Shown here one piece after another: positions 1-7,980 of a stretch of DNA of 64,000 nucleotides. The translations under genes and the position numbers were made by a program. How positions within the stretch are numbered: the stretch's first letter is position 1; each line of letters opens with the position of its first letter. The notes under the pieces are model-generated. The model had not been told where the DNA came from, did not search any database, and saw only the letters and a program-made list of their open reading frames with translations. This stretch comes from Bradyrhizobium sp. WSM1417 (GTDB taxonomy: Bacteria; Pseudomonadota; Alphaproteobacteria; Rhizobiales; Xanthobacteraceae): the NCBI RefSeq assembly GCF_000515415.1, contig NZ_KI911783.1:7241831-7305830 (forward strand), read 5' to 3'.

Positions 1-2
1 CC

Positions 3-779
3 CGCAGTCAAGGCTTTGACACCGTCGTGCTGGCCCTGGTCGGCGAGCGCGGCCGCGAGGTGCGCGAGTTCATCGAGGACGTGCTGGGCGCCGATCGTCA
101 CCGCGCCGTCACGATCGTGTCGACGGGAGACGAGAGCCCGATGATGCGGCGACTGGCGCCGAAGACGGCCATGGCGGTCGCCGAATATTTCCGCGACCGG
201 GGCGAATCGGTCCTGCTCATGGTCGATTCGATCACCCGCTTCGCCCACGCCGCCCGCGAAGTCGCGCTCGCCGCCGGTGAACCCGCGGTCGCGCGCGGCT
301 ACGCACCCACCGTCTTCACCGATCTGCCGCGCCTTCTGGAGCGCGCCGGGCCCGGCGAGGAGGGGTCCGGGACGATCACCGGGATTTTCTCCGTGCTGGT
401 GGACGGCGACGACCACAACGAGCCGATCGCCGATACCATCCGCAGCACACTCGATGGCCACATCGTGCTCTCCAGGCACATCGCCGACCAGGCGCGTTAC
501 CCGGCCGTGGACGTTCTGGGTTCGGTCTCGCGCCTCGCCCATAACGTCTGGGACCCTGAAGAGCGCGAATTGGTGAGCAAGCTGCGCGCCATGATCGCGA
601 AATACGAGGACACGCGCGACCTTCGCCTGATGGGCGGATACCAGGCGGGACGTGATTCGGGTCTCGACCAGGCGGTCGACATGGTCCCGAGAATCTACGG
701 CGCAATGCGGCAGGACGCCTCGGCTCCGCCAAGCGCCGATCCGTTCCGCGAGCTGCGGGACATGCTCAAGGGCGACTAG
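3..779 (+). CDS. fliI: Flagellum-specific ATP synthase FliI, C-terminal part (5' end outside window)
   Basis: This is the cytoplasmic ATPase of the flagellar type III export apparatus. It energises delivery of rod, hook and filament subunits. The frame is open from the window edge, so the gene is truncated by the window and its Walker A region is not seen. Visible family hallmarks are the segment ALVGERGREVREF, the Walker B/DELSEED-like core VLLMVDSITRFAHA, and the stretch RGYAPTVFTDLPRLLERAG followed by GSGTITGIFSVLVDGDD, all in F1-beta/FliI order. The wording, with RFAHA and DDHNEPIAD, resembles the rhizobial FliI branch more than the enterobacterial one. HrcN/SctN paralogues share these motifs, so FliI rather than an injectisome ATPase is a judgement. 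The gene ends in TAG and nothing coding follows for about 850 bp. Confidence 0.88.
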   Translation, partial: RSQGFDTVVLALVGERGREVREFIEDVLGADRHRAVTIVSTGDESPMMRRLAPKTAMAVAEYFRDRGESVLLMVDSITRFAHAAREVALAAGEPAVARGYAPTVFTDLPRLLERAGPGEEGSGTITGIFSVLVDGDDHNEPIADTIRSTLDGHIVLSRHIADQARYPAVDVLGSVSRLAHNVWDPEERELVSKLRAMIAKYEDTRDLRLMGGYQAGRDSGLDQAVDMVPRIYGAMRQDASAPPSADPFRELRDMLKGD

Positions 780-1632
780 CAAGTCTCAGATTGAGTCGGC
801 GCGCGAGACGCCCCGCGATCGCACCTTGCTCGTTGTTTTCGACAGGCGATGGCGCATGCCGCCACGCTCACAGCGCATGCGCCTGCGCCGCCATCTCCCG
901 GTTTCCGCCGTGATCGCCTCCACCGTTCGGGTGAGGCAGCCGCGCCGAATGCGACTGGACGGCGATTCCTTGATCCGCCCTGGACAACCGCCGCGTGCAA
1001 TTCCTGTGAGTTCCCTCGGACAATTCTTGGCAGAACGCACAAGTTGTGGATGACATGTCGAGGCACATCGTCGTCGTGCACAAGCTTCGATCAACTTGCA
1101 TCAACCACAGCCAACAACAGGCCGTGCAATAAAACCGTCGCATAGTCGCGTGCATGTTGCTCGTGGGACAGGGTATTGCGTTCACCATCATGTGTCCCGA
1201 AGAGCGAGATTGTCTTGAACGTTACATTCGCCTGCGACGACATCCAGTCTCCGCGAGGGTCTCTACTTGATTTTGTTGAGAAGCTCATTCATCGTTTCGT
1301 CGAACATAAGAAACGTCTGCGTGTGACTTGAACCTTAGGGGCTTCGGTTGAACTACTCCGATCCATCGTCTGCTGGCGACGGCTACTCGGGCTCCCGTGC
1401 GACGACGCCGCGAATGGCATACCATCAGCAACACCGCTTCCCGCGCCATAGCTTGCAGTGCCCATCGGTCCAGGTCGGGCGCCGGGCTGTCCGTGCCTTC
1501 ATGCGAGAGAAGAGCACGGTGCATGTGTCGAACATTGCCGGTAGTAAGGCTTCTCGCAAACGGCTCGTGCGCAACGACGGAAGGCGGCTCCGGGGCGCCG
1601 CAGACGTTATTCCCGGGGCAAGGTAGGAATTC
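780..1632. other. Gene-poor spacer
   Basis: About 850 bp between fliI and a MarR-type gene. Frames on both strands are open in places, but none has a ribosome site plus recognisable protein features, and the long minus-strand frame crossing it also runs through the real gene downstream. No convincing terminator or RNA gene was seen. It may hold decayed coding sequence. Confidence 0.4.
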
Positions 1633-2268
1633 ATGCCATTGGCAAGAGAAGCCGTGGAGCTGCTGGTTCAGGCAGCGAGGGCTTGGTATTTCGAAGGCGA
1701 TCAGCATGGGTTGCGCGATCGGGAATGGATGGCGCTGCGCTTTCTCGGCCGCGCCAACAGGTTTTCGCGCACGCCGTCCGCGCTCGCCGGCTTCATCGGC
1801 GCAACCAGGGCAACTGCATCGCAGATCGTGAAGACGCTGGAGAGCAAGAGCTTCCTGGTGCGAAAGCCGTCGCACGAAGACAAGCGTTCTGTCGTGCTGC
1901 ACGTCACGGCGCAGGGCGAGAAGTGCCTGAGCCAGCACGATCCGATCAATCACGTGCTGAACGCGGTCACGGCGCTCGGACCCGATGAGTGCGTCAGGCT
2001 GCGCGATTCGCTGCGCGAGATCCTCAATCACCTCGACGCGGCACATCAGCGGCTCGATGCCAGCATCTGCCGGGACTGCATGTTTCTCGCCGAACGCGGG
2101 CCGGGTACCGGCAAGGGACGCGCAACGGCCGAATTCATGTGCCGGCTGTATCGCGCCCCGGTCTCGCTCGAGGAGACCGAACTGCTCTGCACCAGTTTCG
2201 AGCGCACCCGCGACCGTCCCAAGATCGAGGAACATCTCGATCGCGCGCGTGTGGCGAACCAGGGGTGA
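1633..2268 (+). CDS. MarR-family transcriptional regulator with Cys-containing C-terminal extension
   Basis: A 211-residue DNA-binding regulator. Residues ~30-105 form a MarR winged helix: REWMALRFLGRANR, then SALAGFIGATRATASQIVKTL (recognition helix), and the wing KPSHEDKRSVVLHVTAQGE. The last ~80 residues go beyond a plain MarR core and contain ICRDCMF plus two further cysteines (MCRLY, LLCTSF). That could bind a metal or sense redox state, which is inference only. The ATG is preceded by AGGTAGGAATTC, a good ribosome site. It stands alone: fliI is far upstream and repeats follow downstream, so no target gene is suggested by context. Confidence 0.8.
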   Translation: MPLAREAVELLVQAARAWYFEGDQHGLRDREWMALRFLGRANRFSRTPSALAGFIGATRATASQIVKTLESKSFLVRKPSHEDKRSVVLHVTAQGEKCLSQHDPINHVLNAVTALGPDECVRLRDSLREILNHLDAAHQRLDASICRDCMFLAERGPGTGKGRATAEFMCRLYRAPVSLEETELLCTSFERTRDRPKIEEHLDRARVANQG

Positions 2269-2363
2269 GGCACGCGTCATTTCCGTGCGCGGATGCTGCG
2301 CTGAACTTGCGGAAGATTGCGCAGCGTTGGCGAGAACGAAATGTGGTGCACACTCCGTCAAAC

Positions 2364-2473
2364 CGTCATTGCGAGCGCAGCGAAGCAATCCAGTATCCCT
2401 CCGCGGCGGCAGACTGGATTGCTTCCGCCTTCGCTAAAGCTTCGGCGGACAAGTCGCTGCGCTCGCAATGACG
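2364..2473. repeat. REP-like palindromic element
   Basis: A ~110 bp imperfect inverted repeat that begins CGTCATTGCGAGCGCAGCG and ends with the complementary CGCTCGCAATGACG. Internal arms GCAATCCAG and CTGGATTGC also pair. Such palindromes are dispersed in Bradyrhizobium-lineage genomes. A half-copy of the same outer arm appears near 60731. Confidence 0.75.
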
Positions 2474-2537
2474 GAGTATGAGGCGGCAGCGCCACTCTTC
2501 CAGCTCGCATTTTGAATTACAGACACGCGTTCGCATG

Positions 2538-3145
2538 CTCGCGGCGCATTCGCCCGAGTTTTGCTTGGTCACGTCACCCTCAAAGCCAAGAGGGCGCAGG
2601 GAAGGCCGGGTGCCGGCTGGCACCCGCGGTCCGCTGCGCGAAGATGTAGCGCAAGGAAACCGCACAGCAGCATACAGGTGTAGCCAATCACTCGGCCTTC
2701 CCTGCGCGATGGTTGGACGGCTTATGCCGTGCTCTCCCGGGAGCCGAGTTCCTGCTGGCCTCCCTCACCCCAGCGAAATTCACCGACACCGCGCCGGTTG
2801 ACGCAGATGCCGCATCCGCAAGAGCTTGACCGTAGCAACGACGGCCAGGACCACACGGTTTTGCCGTACGCACGGCTCGCCATTTCGCCGCAGTTTTTCC
2901 AGCCCTGTCGACGGAGCCGGAAACTTACAGACGAGACGAAGCCTAGCAGCGCCGCTCGTCGGCACGAAGTTTTGGGCTCACGGAGAGCAATCCGCCCTGC
3001 CCGACTCCTCGCACCCGAACGCTGCCGCGTCCACCGCAAGCCCGGCTCGCGAACATGACGACCACAAGATCGCCCCTCAAGGATGAGCCGGGATGGCCGA
3101 CACATACGCCATTTCCGAATTTCGGTAAAGCGGAATATTTTGCGA
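2538..3145 (+). repeat. Dispersed ~610 bp repeat, copy 1
   Basis: This stretch is repeated in the same orientation at 46347-46958, with long near-identical blocks such as GCTTATGCCGTGCTCTCCC and ACGGTTTTGCCGTACGCACG interrupted by small indels. It ends AATTTCGGTAAAG-GGAATATTTTGCG in both copies. Short open frames occur on both strands, but they differ between the copies in length and reading and carry no domain. It therefore behaves as a non-coding mobile or structural repeat. No transposase or terminal target duplication was recognised. Confidence 0.75.
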
Positions 3146-3322
3146 CGGCCGATTGACAGCCTCGCGGGTGTTTTGCCCGTCGGGTGATGCGGGTCGTCGC
3201 CCCAAGCGCGCCCGCAATCCGAGCAAGGTCTCGCGCCGGAAGAGTGGCCGCGGATCACGCTTGCAATCCATCCGGGCACCGTGCCTCGGGGTCGCCGCTT
3301 TACATCATCTGCCTTGCGCAAC

Positions 3323-3354
3323 AAAAAACACCCGGCGGTTTCCCGCCGGGTGTT
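3323..3354 (-). terminator. Intrinsic terminator of the porin gene
   Basis: A perfect 12 bp stem (ACACCCGGCGG pairing with CCGCCGGGTGT) with a 4-base loop. On the minus strand a run of T follows, 23 bp past the porin stop codon. Confidence 0.9.
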
Positions 3355-3376
3355 CGTTCATGTGTTTCGACAGATC

Positions 3377-4960
3377 TTACCAGTTGCGCTGAGCGCGGAG
3401 GATCATGGCGATCGAGTCCTGGTCCTTCAGTTCGTAAACCGCGGCCGGCTTAGCGGTAATAACGTTCGGGACGAGGCCAACCGTCCCGGAGTACTTCTGG
3501 TCGAGGTGAGTCCAGGAGACGTCAGCCGAGAACGTCAGGTTCTTGACCGGGGTCCAGCGGGTGACGACACCGAGCTGGCCGATGGCGAAGTCCGGATTAC
3601 AACCCGTCACACCGGCCAGGCCGCCGAACACGCCGCCAGCACCGCCGGCGCCGCAGAGAGTGGTCTTGGCCTGGGTACCGAACTGAGCCTGAGCATAGGC
3701 ACCGTAGAGCGAGGAGTTCCAGTACGCATCCCAGTTATGGGTGTAAGCGCCACGGAAGCCCCAGGTCTTGACGGTTTCCTGCGAGCCGCCGGTCACGAAC
3801 ACCGTATCGGGAGCGCTGGCGAAGCCGAGGCTGCCGTAAGCGCCAGCAATGCCCGAATTGCCGTACAGCGCGTAGGTGCTGCCCGACAGGTTCTGGAAAT
3901 TGTAGCGGGTCGCACCGTCGGTGTAGACGCCCTGGATGTTGATCGTGTCACCCGCGCCGGTCGGGATGTTCTTGATCGACAGAGCGAGCTGAACCGCCCA
4001 ACCCCATTTGTCGTCGGGGTGGCCAGTCGGCTCGGTGGCGCCGTAATAACCGACGTGATTGTCATGCGCGGCCACCGACGCCTGGAACAGGCCCCAGGCC
4101 TGGTCGACACGGACCTGACCGACGAGGTTCGGCGAACGAGTGCCGCCGATCGCGTTGGTGCCGTACGAGCCGCCGATCATGCCGCCTGCGGTCGCGCCGG
4201 TCATGTTGACGTTTCCGGCCTGATAGTAGGCCGAGACGTCTTCAGCCGAGAACGACGCCGTGATGCCCTGACCGAAGTCGGCGGTGTAGGTGAACTGGTT
4301 GACGCCAGTGACCGTGCCGCTGCCGCCGACGAGATTGTCGGTGAGGTTGCCGGGATAGTTGGTCCAGGGGGCGTCGAACTGCGACACGGCCTTACCCATG
4401 GTGAAGCCGGCGAACTGGATGAAGGCATAGTAGACGCCGAGCGCACCACCGGAGGTGTTGCCGTCGGTGCCGTTGACGCTGCCGCTACCATTCGAGCCGA
4501 CGAGGGCGGTGCCCGCAGCGTTCAGACCGAGTGCACCGCTGTACTGGGTACCACCCGTTGCCGAACCGGTCGGGGTGTAGTTGCCGCTCGTCCAGGTGAA
4601 GACGCCGTCGAAGAAGGTGCGGACCACGCCGTACTCGGTCGCGGTGCGGGTGTCGATGTTGAGGTCTTCACGAGCGCGGAAGGTGTAGTAGTTCATCAGG
4701 CGGTTGCGAGCACCGGCAGTACCGCCCTGGTTCGGATTGAAGTCCGAGTTGGTGTTGAAGTTCGCGTCAGCGCGCACGTAGCCGCCGAGCTTGATGCAGG
4801 TGTCGGTGCCCGGGATGTAGTAGTAGCCGGCGCCGTACAGCGAGCAGATCTTCACGTATTCGACCGCCTTGGCCTTCACGGGAAGATCGGCAGCGAACGC
4901 CCCGGAGGCGGCCATCAGGCCGGCAGCCGAGCCGAGAAAGAGTGTCTTCGTCAACTTCAT
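3377..4960 (-). CDS. General outer-membrane porin (Bradyrhizobium Omp2b-like)
   Basis: A 527-residue beta-barrel porin that would sit in the outer membrane and admit small hydrophilic solutes. The N-terminus MKLTKTLFLGSAAGLMAASG ending in AFA is a cleavable Sec signal. The mature start ADLPVKAKAVEYVKICSLYG and the element CIKLGGYVRADANF are typical of the rhizobial porin family, and the chain ends in an aromatic residue (RNW), as outer-membrane barrels do. The two cysteines in the early loop (KICSLYG and DTCIKLGG) are also usual. The start is fixed by GGAGG seven bases upstream of ATG. It is a single-gene unit with its own promoter-like site near 5100-5128 and terminator. Codon use is strongly biased, suggesting high expression. 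Confidence 0.92.
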   Translation of the reverse strand: MKLTKTLFLGSAAGLMAASGAFAADLPVKAKAVEYVKICSLYGAGYYYIPGTDTCIKLGGYVRADANFNTNSDFNPNQGGTAGARNRLMNYYTFRAREDLNIDTRTATEYGVVRTFFDGVFTWTSGNYTPTGSATGGTQYSGALGLNAAGTALVGSNGSGSVNGTDGNTSGGALGVYYAFIQFAGFTMGKAVSQFDAPWTNYPGNLTDNLVGGSGTVTGVNQFTYTADFGQGITASFSAEDVSAYYQAGNVNMTGATAGGMIGGSYGTNAIGGTRSPNLVGQVRVDQAWGLFQASVAAHDNHVGYYGATEPTGHPDDKWGWAVQLALSIKNIPTGAGDTINIQGVYTDGATRYNFQNLSGSTYALYGNSGIAGAYGSLGFASAPDTVFVTGGSQETVKTWGFRGAYTHNWDAYWNSSLYGAYAQAQFGTQAKTTLCGAGGAGGVFGGLAGVTGCNPDFAIGQLGVVTRWTPVKNLTFSADVSWTHLDQKYSGTVGLVPNVITAKPAAVYELKDQDSIAMILRAQRNW

Positions 4961-5099
4961 TAGTAAACCTCCAGGTCGGTTCAGGGGGGGGTCGGGTCCT
5001 CGGTGGACGCCGCTTTACCCTCTCAATTTCGCTCAATTCAGATCCGCACGAAGGTCCGGACTGAAACGACAGTGAGGTGCCCCCTCCGTCGTGGCTTCA

Positions 5100-5128
5100 C
5101 ATATAGTTTATAAAAACAACTGCCTCAA
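5100..5128 (-). promoter_or_regulatory. Predicted sigma70-type promoter of the porin gene
   Basis: On the minus strand TTGAGG and TATATG are separated by 17 bp in an AT-rich patch. The site is upstream of the porin start and would give a 5' leader of about 130 bases. This is pattern matching only. Confidence 0.5.
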
Positions 5129-5211
5129 TTTATTGATTTGATGAATCGACAGTTCAAGCCGCGATGTGTCTTGAGAGCAACAGCGGCGATATCACCTCAC
5201 AAAATTGCTGC

Positions 5212-5310
5212 AAAAAAAAGGAAAAGCCCTCGGGGGGCATCCCGAGGGCTTCTTGGAGGTCTCGCATCGCTGTCCGTCGCGTGGGTCAAGAGCAGCGAAA
5301 TAGAGTGGAA
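5212..5310 (-). ncRNA. Candidate small RNA with Rho-independent terminator
   Basis: The spacer between a MarR gene and the porin holds a strong minus-strand terminator: a 10 bp perfect stem AGCCCTCGGG/CCCGAGGGCT (5225-5250) followed by TTTTCCTTTTTTTT. Upstream on the same strand is a sigma70-like pair, TTGCTT (5341-5346) and TATTAT (5317-5322), 18 bp apart. Together they define a ~100-nt transcript with no gene inside. Just before the stem lies an unpaired GACCTCCAAG, an anti-Shine-Dalgarno-like motif common in trans-acting regulators. It could instead be an attenuator in a long porin leader. Confidence 0.5.
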
Positions 5311-5463
5311 TAGTCGATAATAAAATTAATTGTTCTTTGCAAGCAATAATTGAGACTACGATTCCTTCCGCGCGGTATCTCCCTTTGGTCGGCGCGCGAT
5401 TTTCGAGACGCTTCCAAGATATCCCATTAAGGATAGGCAAGGGATAAACGGGGAGGCAGCCAC

Positions 5464-5943
5464 ATGATCGAGAAGAAACTCGACAGGGCGATTACCGACT
5501 TCATCTGGAACGTCGTCGAAATTCATTCCCAGCTGGAGGACATCCACACCAGCTGGGCCGGACTGCTGGGCATTACCGAGCCGCAGTGGCTGATCCTGAT
5601 GGCCATCACCGAACTGGACGAGGGGCGAGGTGTCGCCGGCATCGACATCGCAAACAAGCTGCGGGTCCACGCCGCCTTCGTCACCAACCAGACCAAGGCC
5701 CTCGAAAAGGGCGGCTTCCTGTCGCGACGGCCGGCAGCAGACGACGCACGCTACGTCCTGATGTCGCTGACGGCGAAAGCAACGGCGGAGATCGAAAAAC
5801 TATCGAAGAGAAAGCTCGCCTTGAACTCGACCATGTTCAACGAACTCGACGAGAAAACCTTGGCCGATCTGAATGCCGCGCTCGCAACGATTGCCAAGAA
5901 TGCCCGGCTGGCCGCACGGTTGCTGGCCATCGACGCTTCATGA
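5464..5943 (+). CDS. MarR-family transcriptional regulator
   Basis: A 159-residue winged-helix repressor or activator of the MarR type. It has the order ITEPQWLILMAITELDE, then DIANKLRVHAAFVTNQTKALE (recognition helix), then FLSRRPAADDARYVLMSLTAK (wing), with flanking dimerisation helices at both ends. The start is supported by GGAGG in GGGGAGGCAGCCACATG. It is divergent from the porin and from the small-RNA candidate, so either could be a target, though no operator dyad was identified. It is single and ends just before a short tandem repeat. Confidence 0.85.
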   Translation: MIEKKLDRAITDFIWNVVEIHSQLEDIHTSWAGLLGITEPQWLILMAITELDEGRGVAGIDIANKLRVHAAFVTNQTKALEKGGFLSRRPAADDARYVLMSLTAKATAEIEKLSKRKLALNSTMFNELDEKTLADLNAALATIAKNARLAARLLAIDAS

Positions 5944-5982
5944 CCCCTGACGTCAGGCGCGGAACGTGCGCCTCGATTCATC

Positions 5983-6039
5983 CCCAATCTCTTCTCGCCT
6001 TCCCAATCTCTTCTCGGTTTCCCAATCTCTTGGCGCCTT
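5983..6039. repeat. Three tandem copies of a 19 bp unit
   Basis: The unit CCCAATCTCTTCTCG-CTT is repeated three times head to tail with a few changes, in the convergent spacer between two genes. It touches the stop codon of the next gene. Confidence 0.8.
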
Positions 6040-7120
6040 AGAGGTAGGTCACAGAATCCAGCTGACGGGCAATTCCAAGTTTGCTGTCGAGCCATTCGAA
6101 AATGAAATCGTCCACCGCGATGAAATTCTCGACCTCGCCCAGTGGGTGCGGAATGCAATTCGGCACAACGGTCGCGCAATCGGCTCCGGCCTGCCGATAG
6201 CCGGCTTGCAGTTCGAGAGCATCCTCCTCCCAAATCATTGAGCGGCTCCCGACGACCATCAGAAGCGGGCAAGGTATCCGACGCGACGGCAGCAACGAAC
6301 CCGTCGAGGTCCCGTCACGGACCGCCTGCTCGACGCCGATCATCCAGCGCAGCGATGCCCGGCGCATGCCCGGCGTCCCAATGCCGCCGTCGCACACGGC
6401 GGCAGCGATCCTGCGATCCAGGAGGGCAAGACGGGATGCGTGACTGGCGGCCGCCCCCTCGCCATAGACCGCGATCTGCTGCGAATCGACGTCCGGACGA
6501 GCTTCCAGGTAATCCAGCCAGCATTGCAGAATATGCGCCGCCTTGAAGGGGCTACGACCGGATGAACCGCCGGCATCAACGAGCAGGAGTGACATGTTCC
6601 GTCGCCCTGAGGCCGGCAACAGCCTGCTCATCATCGAGCCCACGGTGATGTCCTCTTCGCTGACACAGATGACCGCGGGTGCGAAAGACCGATCGGGGAA
6701 CGCTGGCAGAAAGTAGCCCGCAAGCGAGCCTTGATCGAAGCAGTCGATCTCCACGCGCTCGATCGCCGAACCGGCGTCCTCCTCGAAGCCCTTCAAGCTG
6801 AGTCCGACCTTCTCTACGAGGTCGGTACTCCCGGGATCTCCGGGCCAAGACAGGTTCCTCGCGACTTCAAGGGCCGTCAGCGAGCACAGCCACGCTTCCC
6901 CCGCGATCTGAGCCGAACTGGCTACGCGCGCCGATTTGGCGGATATCCGGTACTCGCCTGCGATCCTCAACCAGTCCGAAATCCACCGATGCCTGTGCGC
7001 CTCGCGCACGAGTTCCGCGACGGACAAGCTTTCGAGAAAATCGGACGCGCGTTTCCGCAAGCACGCCAGGCTTCGGCCGGCGCCGTCGCACGCGCCGTGA
7101 GGCCAATGATCATCTTCCAT
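6038..7120 (-). CDS. Alpha/beta-hydrolase-fold protein without the canonical nucleophile serine
   Basis: A 360-residue protein. From about residue 120 it resembles FrsA-like or dipeptidyl-peptidase-type alpha/beta hydrolases: APAVICVSEEDITVG (oxyanion strand region), a cap-like segment, then SQQIAVYGEGAAASHASRLA where the nucleophile elbow G-x-S-x-G is expected. Here the elbow reads G220-E-G-A-A, so the serine is missing. Downstream CPLLMVVGSRS and NCIPHPLGE fit the acid strand and the terminal His. The N-terminal ~110 residues are helical and unassigned. It may be a non-catalytic relative or use another nucleophile. It is a single gene, convergent with the MarR gene. Confidence 0.55.
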   Translation of the reverse strand: MEDDHWPHGACDGAGRSLACLRKRASDFLESLSVAELVREAHRHRWISDWLRIAGEYRISAKSARVASSAQIAGEAWLCSLTALEVARNLSWPGDPGSTDLVEKVGLSLKGFEEDAGSAIERVEIDCFDQGSLAGYFLPAFPDRSFAPAVICVSEEDITVGSMMSRLLPASGRRNMSLLLVDAGGSSGRSPFKAAHILQCWLDYLEARPDVDSQQIAVYGEGAAASHASRLALLDRRIAAAVCDGGIGTPGMRRASLRWMIGVEQAVRDGTSTGSLLPSRRIPCPLLMVVGSRSMIWEEDALELQAGYRQAGADCATVVPNCIPHPLGEVENFIAVDDFIFEWLDSKLGIARQLDSVTYL

Positions 7121-7980
7121 GTCAGTCCCCGAACGGCGCGTCGGCGGTTGCTTGGACCAGGCGCAGCGCTGTCAGCGCATCGCCCTGCATGTCTGCTCGA
7201 TGCGATGTCACGCGTGCGTGATCGCGCTTGCGTCTGCCGTCCCGATCATCGTTCCGTTTTCCCTTCGCGGGCGGGGGCACTGGACCAGACAGACTACGGT
7301 CCGAACCAACCGGTCGCAAAACAAGTCTCACGCCGACTCCAACTCAATCGTCACGTCTCAGCTCCGTTGCTGATACCCAGTTTAGGCCCCGCACCACTCT
7401 GCCATTTTTTGCTGTCCCGCGTTTGCAGTTTTTTGTTGCGATGGACGACTAAAAATTGGATCTCGTTTGATGGCGAAAAACGCAGGGCCTATGTCGGCTT
7501 CCATCATGAATTCCTCATGACACCGATCCGGCGTGCCACCCATCACGATGGCGATAAGGGATGCGGAATTGCCGGCCGATCGGTGCCGATGCCCTTCGCC
7601 ACAGGACTTTCAGGCGGTCGACGTCGCAGGAAAACCGGCGCGACAAAATCCTCGAAGTCGCTCATCCGCACCCGGCGCGCGAGCCGTGACGAGGTATGAT
7701 CGCGTTCTGGGTGAGCCCGGGCGATCGAGACGTGCAACATTTCTTACTTCGGTAAGCCAGTTATTTGAGCAACTCAGGGACCTGCAGAACCCGCCACCGG
7801 TGAGGCGTCGTCGCGCTTTCGGCGTCACGCAACACGCCGCCCCCCCTGCCGAGCCCGTCACGCCTTGTATCCATTATCCCAGTTGCCATCCCCACGCACT
7901 TTGCCTTACATGCCCGCCAAACTCGCCCGCGGATGACGGCCGGGGCTCAAAAACAGCACAAATTGTCAAAGGGACGAGAC
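7121..7980. other. Gene-poor spacer between divergent genes
   Basis: About 860 bp. Frames are open on both strands, but none has a convincing start, composition or family features. AT-rich patches near 7390-7460 may be promoter DNA. I see no terminator or RNA gene. Confidence 0.35.

Noticed and set aside
1285..2388. 367-codon open frame on the minus strand across the MarR gene
   Set aside because: It is antisense to a clear MarR gene with a good ribosome site. Its translation has no domain, and the openness comes from high GC codon bias.
3281..4963. 560-codon plus-strand frame opposite the porin
   Set aside because: It mirrors the porin frame, and the product is a Val/Gly/Asp-rich shadow. 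The porin has signal peptide, promoter and terminator.
5192..5440. 82-codon minus-strand frame upstream of the porin
   Set aside because: It reads through the strong terminator stem and has no ribosome site, so the small-RNA reading is preferred.
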